A stretch of DNA of 64,000 bases, taken from JBBEBE01 sp040882505 (GTDB lineage Bacteria > Bacteroidota > Rhodothermia > Balneolales > Balneolaceae). The stretch spans positions 62,001 to 126,000 of the forward strand of contig JBBEBE010000001.1 of NCBI GenBank assembly GCA_040882505.1. The letters are read 5' to 3'. The translations under genes were made by a program, and so were the position numbers. Shown here piece by piece: positions 36,983 through 45,376 of this stretch (positions are counted from its first letter, which is position 1; the number at the start of each line of letters is the position of its first letter). The notes below the pieces were generated by a model. That model did not search any database, was not told the DNA's origin, and saw only the letters and a list, made by a program, of their open reading frames with translations.

Positions 36983-37762
36983 ATGCTCACCAAACGCATT
37001 ATTCCCTGTCTGGACATCAAAGATGGTCGTACAGTCAAAGGGGTCAACTTTGTCGGACTTCGGGACGCCGGAGATCCGGTAGAACTCGCACGCCGATATT
37101 CCGACGAGGGAGCCGACGAATTGGTTTTTCTCGACATCACGGCGACACACGAACGTCGCAAGACACTCGTTGATCTGGTTCGACGGATTGCTCGCGAAAT
37201 TCAGATTCCCTTTACGGTGGGTGGTGGAATCGGGTCGACCGAACAGATTCACGAGATCCTTTCGGCCGGAGCCGACAAGGTCTCCATGAACAGCTCGATT
37301 GTCCGGAATCCGGAACTGATCCGTGAAGCGTCCGACCGATTTGGTGCCCAGGCAATCGTCGCTGCGATCGATGTCAAATGGCTGGACGATCACTGGGAAG
37401 TCTTTGTCCGGGGTGGACGCGAGGCAACCGGAATTGACGGACTCGAGTGGGCAATGCGATGCGAAAAAATGGGGGCCGGAGAAATTCTGCTCACCAGCAT
37501 GGATCGGGACGGGACCAAATCCGGTTTTGATCTGGACCTCCTCCAAAAGATCAACGAACGAGTCTCCATCCCGGTCATTGCCAGCGGGGGAGCCGGAACC
37601 ATCGACCACTGTCTCGAAGCCGTCGTTACCGGACAAGCCGATGCCGTCCTGGCAGCCAGTATTTTCCATTTTCGTGAAATTGAAATCGACCGTTTGAAAC
37701 AGGCACTGGCCGGTGCAGGTATTCCGGTTCGGCCCGTCTTGCCTTTGAAACCCAACTCCTGA
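36983..37762 (+). CDS. hisF: Imidazole glycerol phosphate synthase, cyclase subunit
   Basis: A 259-residue TIM barrel. Catalytic Asp residues are in IIPCLDIKDGRTVKG and TSMDRDGTKSGFD. The phosphate loops VGGGIGS and ASGGAGTI and the C-terminal RPVLPL are present. It pairs with HisH to make IGP and AICAR. It lies between hisA and hisE; no hisI sequence is fused to it or placed next to it. Confidence 0.97.
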   Translation: MLTKRIIPCLDIKDGRTVKGVNFVGLRDAGDPVELARRYSDEGADELVFLDITATHERRKTLVDLVRRIAREIQIPFTVGGGIGSTEQIHEILSAGADKVSMNSSIVRNPELIREASDRFGAQAIVAAIDVKWLDDHWEVFVRGGREATGIDGLEWAMRCEKMGAGEILLTSMDRDGTKSGFDLDLLQKINERVSIPVIASGGAGTIDHCLEAVVTGQADAVLAASIFHFREIEIDRLKQALAGAGIPVRPVLPLKPNS

Positions 37763-37781
37763 ACCCGAGAATCGAGACGCC

Positions 37782-38078
37782 ATGACAAGCAACGACCAAC
37801 GAGACTTTCTATTTGAACTCGAAAAATTGATCCAGTCCCGATACAACGAACGGCCGGAAGGATCCTACACCACCCGCCTCTTCGAAGGGGGGGTAGACGC
37901 CATTGCGCAGAAAGTGGGCGAAGAGGCCGTCGAAGTCGTTATCGCCTCCAAGAATGAAGATCGAACCGAGGTCATCTATGAATCGGCCGATCTTCTCTAT
38001 CATCTGCTCGTCCTTCTCACTCAGCGAGAAATCGGACTGGACGAAATCGTTGGAGAGCTGCAGAATCGCCACTCTTGA
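37782..38078 (+). CDS. hisE: Phosphoribosyl-ATP pyrophosphatase (stand-alone HisE)
   Basis: A 98-residue MazG-like enzyme hydrolysing PR-ATP to PR-AMP. GSYTTRLFEGG, the metal-binding KVGEEAVEVVIAS and ESADLLYHLLVLL are the family core. It matches only the C-terminal half of the HisIE proteins common in related bacteria; the HisI (PR-AMP cyclohydrolase) half is absent here and not found elsewhere in the window. It is the last his gene, followed at once by a strong hairpin. Confidence 0.94.
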   Translation: MTSNDQRDFLFELEKLIQSRYNERPEGSYTTRLFEGGVDAIAQKVGEEAVEVVIASKNEDRTEVIYESADLLYHLLVLLTQREIGLDEIVGELQNRHS

Positions 38079-38080
38079 TT

Positions 38081-38107
38081 CGGGTCGAACCATGTCGGTT
38101 CAACCCG
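38081..38107. terminator. Hairpin closing the his operon, opposite ilvD
   Basis: CGGGTCGAACC and GGTTCAACCCG form an 11-position stem with one mismatch and a 5-nt loop, starting 2 nt after the hisE stop in a convergent gap. There is no clear T tract on either side, so it may be a bidirectional but weak or factor-assisted stop. Confidence 0.5.
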
Positions 38108-38171
38108 TTCAGAACGTCACGATGCATCCTCGGCAACCCGGGCAGTGTGCACAAAACTGCACGGTTGCAGA

Positions 38172-39854
38172 TTAGACGTCGTCTGTCACACACCCTTCGG
38201 ATGCAGAGGAGACCGTTGCGGCATACTTTCTGAGTACTCCGAATTCGGCATCGATTTTGGGTGCTTTCCAATTCTTGCGCCGCTGATCCAGCTCTTGGTC
38301 AGAGATATCAATATCGACTTTCCGTTTGTCGGCGTCGATAATGATGCGATCTCCAGTCTCCACCAATGCGATCGGCCCACCCACTTGAGCTTCCGGTGTC
38401 ACGTGTCCCAGTACAAATCCATGGGTTCCACCCGAGAAACGCCCGTCGGTAATCAACGCAACCGATTTCCCCAAACCGGCTCCCATGATGGCCGAGGTAA
38501 TCGAAAGCATCTCCCGCATTCCGGGTCCACCTTTGGGTCCCTCGTAACGGATGATGACCACATCCCCCTCTTTCACTTCACCTTCCTGAATGGCGACAAG
38601 ACTCTCCTCTTCGGAATCATACACTTTGGCCGTTCCATCAAAGTAGGTCCCCTCTTTGCCGGTAATCTTGCCCACGCTTCCACCGGGTGCGAGATTCCCG
38701 TATAGAATCTCCAGGTGCCCCGTCTTCTTGATGGGTTTGTCAACCGGCATGATCACCTTCTGCTCCTCGAAAAGGTCGGGAAGATCGGCCACATTCTCTT
38801 CCAGCGTTTTTCCGGTCACCGTCTTGCAATCTCCGTGGAGCATCCCTTCACGAAGCAGCATTTTCTGAACGCCCGGCACACCTCCTGCGACATAGAGATC
38901 CTCCATGACATACGTGCCGCTTGGCTTCAGGTCGGCCAGAAAGGGAGTACGAGAGCTGATCTCCTGGAAATCGTCAATGGTGAAATCGATTCTCGCGGCA
39001 CGTGCAATCGCCAAGAGGTGAATGACGGCATTGGTCGACCCACCGAGTGCAATGGTGATCGTCACGGCATTTTCGAGAGATCTGCGCGTGATAATGTCGA
39101 GAGGCTTCAGATCCAGTTCCAAAAGGTTTCGAATAGCCTTTCCTGCTTGTAGACACTCCTCGACTTTCTTCTTGTCGGTTGCCGGTATCGACGAGCTGTT
39201 GGGAAGACTCATCCCCATGGTTTCAATGGCCGAAGCCATCGTGTTGGCTGTATACATCCCGCCACAAGCACCGGCAGTTGGGCATGCATGACGAATCACA
39301 TCTTTCATATGGCCCTTGTCGATCTCACCCGAGAGGTATTGTCCATACGATTCGAAGGCCGAGACCAGGTCCAGCTTTTGACCTTCCCACTCTCCCGGCC
39401 GGATGGTCCCGCCATAGATCATGATGGAGGGTCGGTTCACACGAGCCATGGCCATAACGGATCCGGGCATATTCTTGTCGCATCCGACGACCGAAATGTT
39501 GGCATCATACCACTGTGCATTCATGACCGTTTCGATCGAATCGGCAATGATATCCCGGGACGGCATGGAGAAGCGCATGCCCCGTGTTCCCATTGAAATT
39601 CCGTCGCTCACGCCGATACTGTGAAAGACGAACCCGACCATATCTGCGTCCCACACGCTCTTTTTTGCTTCGCCGGCCAATCCATTCAAGTGCATGTTGC
39701 ACGGATTACCGTCCCAGCCGGTACTTGCAATTCCGACTTGTGGTTTGCTCATATCTTCTTCGCTCATACCTGTTGCATAGAGCATGGCTTGAGAGCCGAC
39801 CTGAGATTCTGATTCGGTCAATCGGGCGCTGTACTTGTTCAGTTTTTCAGACAT
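38172..39854 (-). CDS. ilvD: Dihydroxy-acid dehydratase
   Basis: A 560-residue iron-sulfur enzyme shared by valine and isoleucine synthesis. Cluster cysteines are in VGCDKNMPGSVM and HACPTAGACGGMYTANTM, and the C-terminal ALITDGRFSGGTHG is typical. Length is normal. It is transcribed away from the ilvB operon, sharing a 512-nt regulatory gap, instead of lying within that operon. Confidence 0.97.
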   Translation of the reverse strand: MSEKLNKYSARLTESESQVGSQAMLYATGMSEEDMSKPQVGIASTGWDGNPCNMHLNGLAGEAKKSVWDADMVGFVFHSIGVSDGISMGTRGMRFSMPSRDIIADSIETVMNAQWYDANISVVGCDKNMPGSVMAMARVNRPSIMIYGGTIRPGEWEGQKLDLVSAFESYGQYLSGEIDKGHMKDVIRHACPTAGACGGMYTANTMASAIETMGMSLPNSSSIPATDKKKVEECLQAGKAIRNLLELDLKPLDIITRRSLENAVTITIALGGSTNAVIHLLAIARAARIDFTIDDFQEISSRTPFLADLKPSGTYVMEDLYVAGGVPGVQKMLLREGMLHGDCKTVTGKTLEENVADLPDLFEEQKVIMPVDKPIKKTGHLEILYGNLAPGGSVGKITGKEGTYFDGTAKVYDSEEESLVAIQEGEVKEGDVVIIRYEGPKGGPGMREMLSITSAIMGAGLGKSVALITDGRFSGGTHGFVLGHVTPEAQVGGPIALVETGDRIIIDADKRKVDIDISDQELDQRRKNWKAPKIDAEFGVLRKYAATVSSASEGCVTDDV

Positions 39855-39914
39855 CTATTCTAGTTTGTAAAAAATTGAATAACAGTACGTTATGGCTTTC
39901 CGAAAAATAAAATG

Positions 39915-39924
39915 GAAGCGCTTC
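39915..39924. promoter_or_regulatory. Palindrome in the ilvD/ilvB divergent region
   Basis: GAAGCGCTTC is a perfect 10-nt palindrome 61 nt before the ilvD start, within AT-rich DNA. It could be an operator; no regulator can be named. Confidence 0.25.
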
Positions 39925-39979
39925 TAAACGGTATGTTGATTTCTACGGGTACACGCAAAAATAAGAACAAAAAATGTCC

Positions 39980-40008
39980 TTGACTACCGGACAGGGGTTG
40001 GATATTTT
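39980..40008 (+). promoter_or_regulatory. Strong candidate promoter of the ilv-leu operon
   Basis: TTGACT (39980-39985), a 17-nt spacer and TATTTT (40003-40008) give near-consensus sigma-70 spacing. The predicted start, near 40015, would place the small ORF at 40042 first on the transcript. Confidence 0.55.
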
Positions 40009-40041
40009 GACTTATGCGATAAGGCAAATATAGACTCTTAC

Positions 40042-40272
40042 ATGAACACAGTCACATCTCAATCCGTTTTCGAACACAACGACCTCGGCCGGGCCACTCG
40101 GCACGACTGCGGTGTGGCCGGAATTCCGGTTTTGACAGGCTGGGTTTCGAGTCTTTCCAACAGCCCCGTCGCCCGGGCATTCCGGCGTACGATTGTCACA
40201 TCTATTGGTGGCATGATCGCTCTGATTGTCCTATCCTCTGGCATGATTAACCTACTTCTACAACTACGCTAA
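40042..40272 (+). CDS. Putative ilv-leu leader ORF with BCAA-rich end
   Basis: A 76-codon ORF between the promoter and ilvB. Its last 19 codons from an internal ATG (40213) read MIALIVLSSGMINLLLQLR: ten Ile/Leu/Val of nineteen. The Leu codons include CTA at 40231, 40252, 40258 and 40264, a codon that looks uncommon in the neighbouring genes (not counted). E. coli leuL uses the same device of clustered, slowly read Leu codons. The stop lies 8 nt before a long stem-loop. A small one-TM membrane protein is the alternative reading. Expression and control are inferred. Confidence 0.45.
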   Translation: MNTVTSQSVFEHNDLGRATRHDCGVAGIPVLTGWVSSLSNSPVARAFRRTIVTSIGGMIALIVLSSGMINLLLQLR

Positions 40273-40280
40273 CCATACCC

Positions 40281-40341
40281 GCCGGAGGTTGGAACTTCTC
40301 TTCAAATTGGATCCCCTTTTTTGGAAAGTTTGACCGCCGGC
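40281..40341 (+). promoter_or_regulatory. Leader stem-loop before ilvB
   Basis: Arm GCCGGAGGTTGGAACTT (40281-40297) pairs with AAGTTTGACCGCCGGC (40326-40341), about 15 pairs with one mismatch, two G-U pairs and a bulge. The 28-nt loop contains CCCC followed by six T (40317-40322). An alternative, weaker pairing of GGAGGTT with GATCCCC would place the T run right after a hairpin. The ilvB ribosome site GAGG (40359-40362) follows 17 nt later. This looks like an attenuator or structured leader; no known riboswitch or T-box motif is recognised. Confidence 0.5.
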
Positions 40342-40366
40342 AGGCAAATTCTATCTGCGAGGTCCT

Positions 40367-42151
40367 ATGTGTCCAACTCCAAAAGCCAAACCGCTTTCAA
40401 CTACTGGCAGAGAGAAGAAGGGGGTAACCGCCCTCTCCAATCCATCTGCAGATCCTGATGTGCAGATGTTGAGTGGATCCAATATCCTGATCAATACTCT
40501 CAAGGATCTGGATGTGGATACCATTTTCGGGTATCCGGGAGGAGCCGTTTTACCGGTCTATGATGCGCTTTTTGACGAGCACGAGATGAAGCACATTCTC
40601 ATTCGTCACGAACAGGCCGGAACCCATGCAGCCGACGGGTATGCGCGTGCAACGGGAAAACCGGGCGTGGTCCTGGTTACGTCCGGACCGGGTGGAACCA
40701 ATACGGTCACCGGCATTGCGACCGCTGCCATGGACTCCATTCCGATGGTCATCTTCACGGGGCAGGTTGCGACCAGTGTGATCGGTAACGACGCGTTTCA
40801 AGAGGCGGACATTGTGGGGATCACTCGCCCGATTACCAAGCACAACTATCTGGTTCGCGATGTAAATGAACTCGAGGGCGTCATTCACGAAGCGTTCCAC
40901 ATCGCCACGCACGGACGACCGGGACCGGTCCTTGTGGACCTTCCCAAAGACATGATCAACTCCATCGGACGATACATCGGCAAACGTAGTGTCGAAATTC
41001 CGAGCTTCAAACCGGTAACCAGTGGCAATCACAGTCAAATTGCCAAGGCGGCCCGCATGATCTCGGAAGCAAAAAAACCACTTCTTTATGCCGGAGGCGG
41101 AGTCATGCTCGGCGGGGCATGGGAAGAGCTTACGGCACTTGCCGAGAAGCACAACATTCCGGTCACGACGACCCTTTTGGGCCTTGGCGTCTTCCCGGAG
41201 AGCAAGAAACAAGCGTTGGGCATGTTGGGTATGCACGGGACCTGGGCGGCCAATATGGCAACCACCGAGTGCGATCTCCTCGTTGCCATCGGCGCGCGAT
41301 TTGACGATCGGGTCACCGGTCGGCTTGACGGATTCTCCCCGAACTCCAAGAAGATCCACATCGACATCGATCCCTGTTCGATCGGCAAAAACGTCGACGT
41401 CGATGTACCGATTGTCGGAGATGTCAAGGAGATCCTTCCCCGACTCACGGAACTGACCACCAAGACACCGGATACCACCGATTGGTGGAGCACCATCCAT
41501 ACCTGGCAAAAAGAGCACCCGCTCCCGATGTCCAAACCGAACAAATTGATCTCCCCTCAGGGAATGATCCGTGCTATCTCCGAAGCAACCAAAGGGGACG
41601 CGATCATCGTGACCGATGTCGGACAACACCAAATGTGGGCCGCCCAGCACTATACCTACAACCATCCGCGCTCTTTCATCTCCTCCGGGGGCTTGGGTAC
41701 GATGGGCTACGGATTTCCGGCGGCACTGGGTGCTGCCATTGCCAAACCGGACCGAACGGTTGTCTGTGTAACCGGGGATGGCGGGTTCCAAATGTCTACC
41801 TATGAACTGGCCACGGCCGTCGAATACAAACTTCCGATCAAAATTGCCGTCATGAACAACGGTTGCCTGGGGATGGTCCGACAGTGGCAGCAACTGTTCT
41901 ACAAGAATCGCTACAGCCACTCCATCCTCAAACAGAGCAATCCGGACTTCGTCAAACTTGCAGAGGCGTACGGTGCCGTCGGTCTTCGTGCAGACAATGA
42001 CGCAGACATGAAAAAAATGCTCGATGAAGCGATGATGATCAACGACCGTCCGGTCGTCATGGACTTCATGGTCATCGAAGAAGAAAACTGCTACCCGATG
42101 GTACCAGGTGGAGCAGCTCTCAATGAAATGGTCGAATCAAACGAAGAATAA
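40367..42151 (+). CDS. ilvB: Acetolactate synthase, catalytic subunit
   Basis: A 594-residue ThDP enzyme that condenses pyruvate to acetolactate or with 2-oxobutyrate to acetohydroxybutyrate. FGYPGGAVLPVYDAL with the catalytic Glu in IRHEQAGTHAADGYARATG, the FAD-binding middle domain, and the ThDP motif GDGGFQMSTYELATAVEYKLPIK-type segment ending NNG are present. It is the first enzyme gene of the ilv-leu operon, with GAGG four bases before the ATG. The N-terminal ~35 residues are extra and variable. Confidence 0.97.
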   Translation: MCPTPKAKPLSTTGREKKGVTALSNPSADPDVQMLSGSNILINTLKDLDVDTIFGYPGGAVLPVYDALFDEHEMKHILIRHEQAGTHAADGYARATGKPGVVLVTSGPGGTNTVTGIATAAMDSIPMVIFTGQVATSVIGNDAFQEADIVGITRPITKHNYLVRDVNELEGVIHEAFHIATHGRPGPVLVDLPKDMINSIGRYIGKRSVEIPSFKPVTSGNHSQIAKAARMISEAKKPLLYAGGGVMLGGAWEELTALAEKHNIPVTTTLLGLGVFPESKKQALGMLGMHGTWAANMATTECDLLVAIGARFDDRVTGRLDGFSPNSKKIHIDIDPCSIGKNVDVDVPIVGDVKEILPRLTELTTKTPDTTDWWSTIHTWQKEHPLPMSKPNKLISPQGMIRAISEATKGDAIIVTDVGQHQMWAAQHYTYNHPRSFISSGGLGTMGYGFPAALGAAIAKPDRTVVCVTGDGGFQMSTYELATAVEYKLPIKIAVMNNGCLGMVRQWQQLFYKNRYSHSILKQSNPDFVKLAEAYGAVGLRADNDADMKKMLDEAMMINDRPVVMDFMVIEEENCYPMVPGGAALNEMVESNEE

Positions 42152-42159
42152 ACGAAGGC

Positions 42160-42675
42160 ATGAGTCCACAAATAGTTGAGAGTGCACCCCGACACACCTT
42201 GTCGGTTCTGGTCAGCCACAATCTGAATACCTTCTCCCGGATCATCGGGATCTTCAGCGGGAAGGGATTCGAGATTGACAGCATCAGTCTCGGCCCGGAG
42301 GCCGATCCATCCCAGGCACGAATTACATTGACGACGCGGGGAGACGAAAAAGTAATTGAACAGATCGTCAAACTCCTTCACAACGTCGTCGATGTGCTCA
42401 AGGTGACCGATTTGACACATAAAAAGAGTATTGCTAGGGAACTGGCACTGGTCAAAGTGGTCACCAACCCGAACAACCGCTCCGATGTGATGATGATGGC
42501 ACAGGCGTTTCGATCCAAAGTGGTCGACATCAGTGGAGACAAACTGGCCTTTGAAGTCACCGGCCAGAAAGACAAGATCGATGCGTTTATTGAAACCATG
42601 AAACCGTATGGTGTAACGGAAGTCGCACGAACCGGCTCAGTCGCCCTCAAACGCGAATTCCAAACACCGGATTAG
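42160..42675 (+). CDS. ilvN: Acetolactate synthase, regulatory subunit
   Basis: A 171-residue protein with an N-terminal ACT domain (HTLSVLVSHNLNTFSRIIGIFSGKGFEIDSI) that binds valine, followed by the C-terminal ALS_ss_C domain (REFALVKV-like RELALVKV, then the end VALKRE). It activates IlvB and confers feedback inhibition. It starts 9 nt after ilvB. Length fits IlvN/IlvH. Confidence 0.96.
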   Translation: MSPQIVESAPRHTLSVLVSHNLNTFSRIIGIFSGKGFEIDSISLGPEADPSQARITLTTRGDEKVIEQIVKLLHNVVDVLKVTDLTHKKSIARELALVKVVTNPNNRSDVMMMAQAFRSKVVDISGDKLAFEVTGQKDKIDAFIETMKPYGVTEVARTGSVALKREFQTPD

Positions 42676-42720
42676 TATCTACAGAACGACCGAACAAAAC
42701 CTTCAATTGAAACCATAGCA

Positions 42721-43719
42721 ATGCAAGCCAAAACCTATTACAAGTCAGACGCCGACCCTTCACAACTGAAGAACCGAACCGTCGCCATCATTGGATACGG
42801 AAGTCAGGGTCACGCCCATGCGTTGAATCTGAAAGAGAGCGGTGTGAAGACCATCGTCGGACTCCGGAAAGAGAGCTCTTCCTGGAAGGAGGCCGAAAAA
42901 GCCGGGTTTGACGTCTTTGAAACACCGGAGGCTGCCAAGCGGGCAGACATTGTCATGATTCTGATCCCGGATCAGTACCAAAAGACGATCTACGAAAAAG
43001 ATATCGCACCGCACTTGAACGAAGGGGAAGCCCTCGCTTTTGCGCATGGGTTCAATATCCAGTATGAGCAGATCGTGCCTCCTGAAAACGTCGACGTATT
43101 CATGGTTGCCCCGAAAGGCCCGGGTCACCTCGTCCGTCGAGTCTATACGGAAGGTTCCGGTGTACCCTGTCTGTTTGCTGTTCACCAAGACTTCACAGGC
43201 AACGCATCCAAAACAGCTCTCGCCTACGCCGATGCTGTGGGTGGAACACGTGCCGGTGTCCTCGAGACCACATTCAAAGAGGAGACGGAAACAGACTTGT
43301 TCGGTGAACAAGCGGTTCTCTGTGGGGGTGCAAGCGAGTTGATCAAAGCCGGTTTTGATACCTTGGTAGATGCCGGATACCAACCGGAGATTGCCTACTT
43401 CGAATGTCTGCACGAACTCAAGCTGATCGTGGATCTGATCTACGAAGGCGGGATCGAAGGCATGTACTACTCGGTCAGTGACACCGCCGAATATGGCGGA
43501 TTGACACGCGGAACCCGTGTGGTCGACGACAGCACTCGCGAGAAGATGCGAGCGATCCTCAAGGAGGTCCAGGACGGTAAATTCGCCGATGAGTGGATCA
43601 AAGAGAACGAGAGTGGGCTAAAGAATCTGAATCGTCTTCGGGACGATCTCGATGCTCACAAAGTAGAAAAAGTCGGAAAACAGCTCCGATCCATGATGAA
43701 CTGGATCTCGGACAAGTAA
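42721..43719 (+). CDS. ilvC: Ketol-acid reductoisomerase, class I
   Basis: 332 residues, the short class I form. The N-terminal Rossmann domain has GYGSQGHAHALNLKESG and a beta2 loop with RKESSSW, which suggests NADPH. The metal-binding helical knot holds TLFKEETETDLFGEQ-type residues and CHELKLIVDLIYEGG. It converts acetolactate to dihydroxyisovalerate. It is 45 nt after ilvN. Confidence 0.97.
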   Translation: MQAKTYYKSDADPSQLKNRTVAIIGYGSQGHAHALNLKESGVKTIVGLRKESSSWKEAEKAGFDVFETPEAAKRADIVMILIPDQYQKTIYEKDIAPHLNEGEALAFAHGFNIQYEQIVPPENVDVFMVAPKGPGHLVRRVYTEGSGVPCLFAVHQDFTGNASKTALAYADAVGGTRAGVLETTFKEETETDLFGEQAVLCGGASELIKAGFDTLVDAGYQPEIAYFECLHELKLIVDLIYEGGIEGMYYSVSDTAEYGGLTRGTRVVDDSTREKMRAILKEVQDGKFADEWIKENESGLKNLNRLRDDLDAHKVEKVGKQLRSMMNWISDK

Positions 43720-43737
43720 CCAGTATTCGAAGCATCC

Positions 43738-45357
43738 ATGGGAAAAAAGATCCGGATATTCGACACCACCCTCCGTGACGGAACACAGGGAGAGAAGGTC
43801 TCCTTCTCCGCCGAGGATAAACTGCGAATTGCCGACCGCCTCGATCAGTTCGGGATTGACTATATCGAGGGGGGTTGGCCCGGGTCCAATCCCAAGGATC
43901 TCGAATTCTTCGAGCTTGCCAAAAAGCACGACTTCCGGCATGCAAAAGTGGTCGCATTCGGCAGCACGCGACGCCCTGGCCGGACACCGGACGAGGATCC
44001 CAATCTGAATGCACTGGTCGAGGCCGACACACCGGTCGTCACCATCTTCGGAAAAAGTTGGCTCCTCCATGTATTGGAGGCGCTCAACATTGAACCGAAG
44101 GAGAATTTGGAATTGATCTCCTCGTCCGTTGCCTGGCTCAAATCGCACGGCAAAGAAGTCATCTATGATGCCGAACACTTTTTTGACGGCTACAAACATG
44201 ATCGAGACTATGCGATCGACACTCTGATCACGGCCGAAAGGGCCGGGGCATCCACCCTGGTTCTCTGTGACACCAATGGCGGGACACTCCCCGACGAAGT
44301 GGAGCGAATCGTCCGCGACGTGCGATCATCTGTATCGAAAGAGATTGGAATTCACGCCCACAACGACAGTGATTTGGCTGTGGCCAACTCCCTGGCAGCC
44401 GTGGAAGCCGGATGCCGCCATGTTCAGGGAACCATCAACGGATATGGCGAACGGTGCGGGAATGTGAATCTCTGCTCTATCATACCGACCCTGCAACTCA
44501 AGCGGGACTACGCATGTGTACCCGACGAGCAGTTGGGACAGTTGGTCTCCATCTCCAGGTTTGTGAGTGAAGTGGCCAACCTCAATCCGGACAACAAGCT
44601 TCCGTATGTCGGGAAAAGTGCCTTCGCCCACAAAGGGGGAATTCACGTCAGTGCCGTCATGAAGAATGCACAGACCTATGAGCACATCGATCCGGCCATT
44701 GTCGGAAACCAGCGACGCGTACTGGTCTCCGACCTCTCCGGAAAGAGCAATGTGCACTACAAGGCAACCGAACTGGGAATGGATCTGGAGAAACACCGGG
44801 ACCAGGTACCGGCCATTGTCGGAAAGCTCAAAGAGCTGGAGAATCGCGGATTTCAGTTCGAAGCAGCGGAAGCCTCTTTCGAACTGCTGGTCAAGAAGAT
44901 GACCGAGCCCTGGAAGGAGTTTTTCTCACTGGACGGGTTCCGGGTCATTGTAGAGAAAGATGCAAACGGGACCTGCCGTTCCGAAGCGACCATCCGCCTG
45001 CTCTGTGACGGTCATACCGAACTGAGTGCTGCGGAAGGGCACGGACCGGTACACGCCCTGGACCTGGCACTCCGAAAGGCACTCCAGAAATTCTTCCCCG
45101 ATATTCAGCAAGTACAACTCCGCGACTTCAAGGTTCGTGTACTGAATGAAAAGGATGGAACCGGAGCCGGGGTACGCGTATTGATCGACTCTGGCAGAGA
45201 GGGCGAGTCCTGGAGCACGGTGGGTGTTTCCCAGAACATTATCGATGCGACCTGGCAAGCACTCAGTGACAGCGTGAACTACTACCTTCTGCACCACGCA
45301 GAAATGGAGGTGGAGGCCTCCGGCAGCGAATCGAGCCAGGAGAATTCCCTCCTGTAA
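43738..45357 (+). CDS. cimA: (R)-citramalate synthase
   Basis: A 539-residue member of the DRE-TIM HMGL-like family (FDTTLRDGTQGEKVSF) with a C-terminal LeuA-type dimer/regulatory domain (about 400-520). The segment VNLCSIIPTLQLK and the overall length match the CimA group instead of LeuA. It condenses pyruvate with acetyl-CoA to citramalate; LeuCD and LeuB then give 2-oxobutyrate for isoleucine, bypassing threonine deaminase. It lies between ilvC and leuA. Isoleucine feedback through the C-terminal domain is expected. Confidence 0.92.
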   Translation: MGKKIRIFDTTLRDGTQGEKVSFSAEDKLRIADRLDQFGIDYIEGGWPGSNPKDLEFFELAKKHDFRHAKVVAFGSTRRPGRTPDEDPNLNALVEADTPVVTIFGKSWLLHVLEALNIEPKENLELISSSVAWLKSHGKEVIYDAEHFFDGYKHDRDYAIDTLITAERAGASTLVLCDTNGGTLPDEVERIVRDVRSSVSKEIGIHAHNDSDLAVANSLAAVEAGCRHVQGTINGYGERCGNVNLCSIIPTLQLKRDYACVPDEQLGQLVSISRFVSEVANLNPDNKLPYVGKSAFAHKGGIHVSAVMKNAQTYEHIDPAIVGNQRRVLVSDLSGKSNVHYKATELGMDLEKHRDQVPAIVGKLKELENRGFQFEAAEASFELLVKKMTEPWKEFFSLDGFRVIVEKDANGTCRSEATIRLLCDGHTELSAAEGHGPVHALDLALRKALQKFFPDIQQVQLRDFKVRVLNEKDGTGAGVRVLIDSGREGESWSTVGVSQNIIDATWQALSDSVNYYLLHHAEMEVEASGSESSQENSLL

Positions 45358-45376
45358 TCAATCAACGTTCAGCATT

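Noticed and set aside
40273..40366. T-box or known riboswitch before ilvB
   Set aside because: No T-box sequence, ykkC-like or SAM motif is seen; only the stem-loop and leader ORF are supported.
40550..41920. 456-codon minus-strand ORF inside ilvB
   Set aside because: Antisense to a clear acetolactate synthase gene; composition artefact of codon bias.
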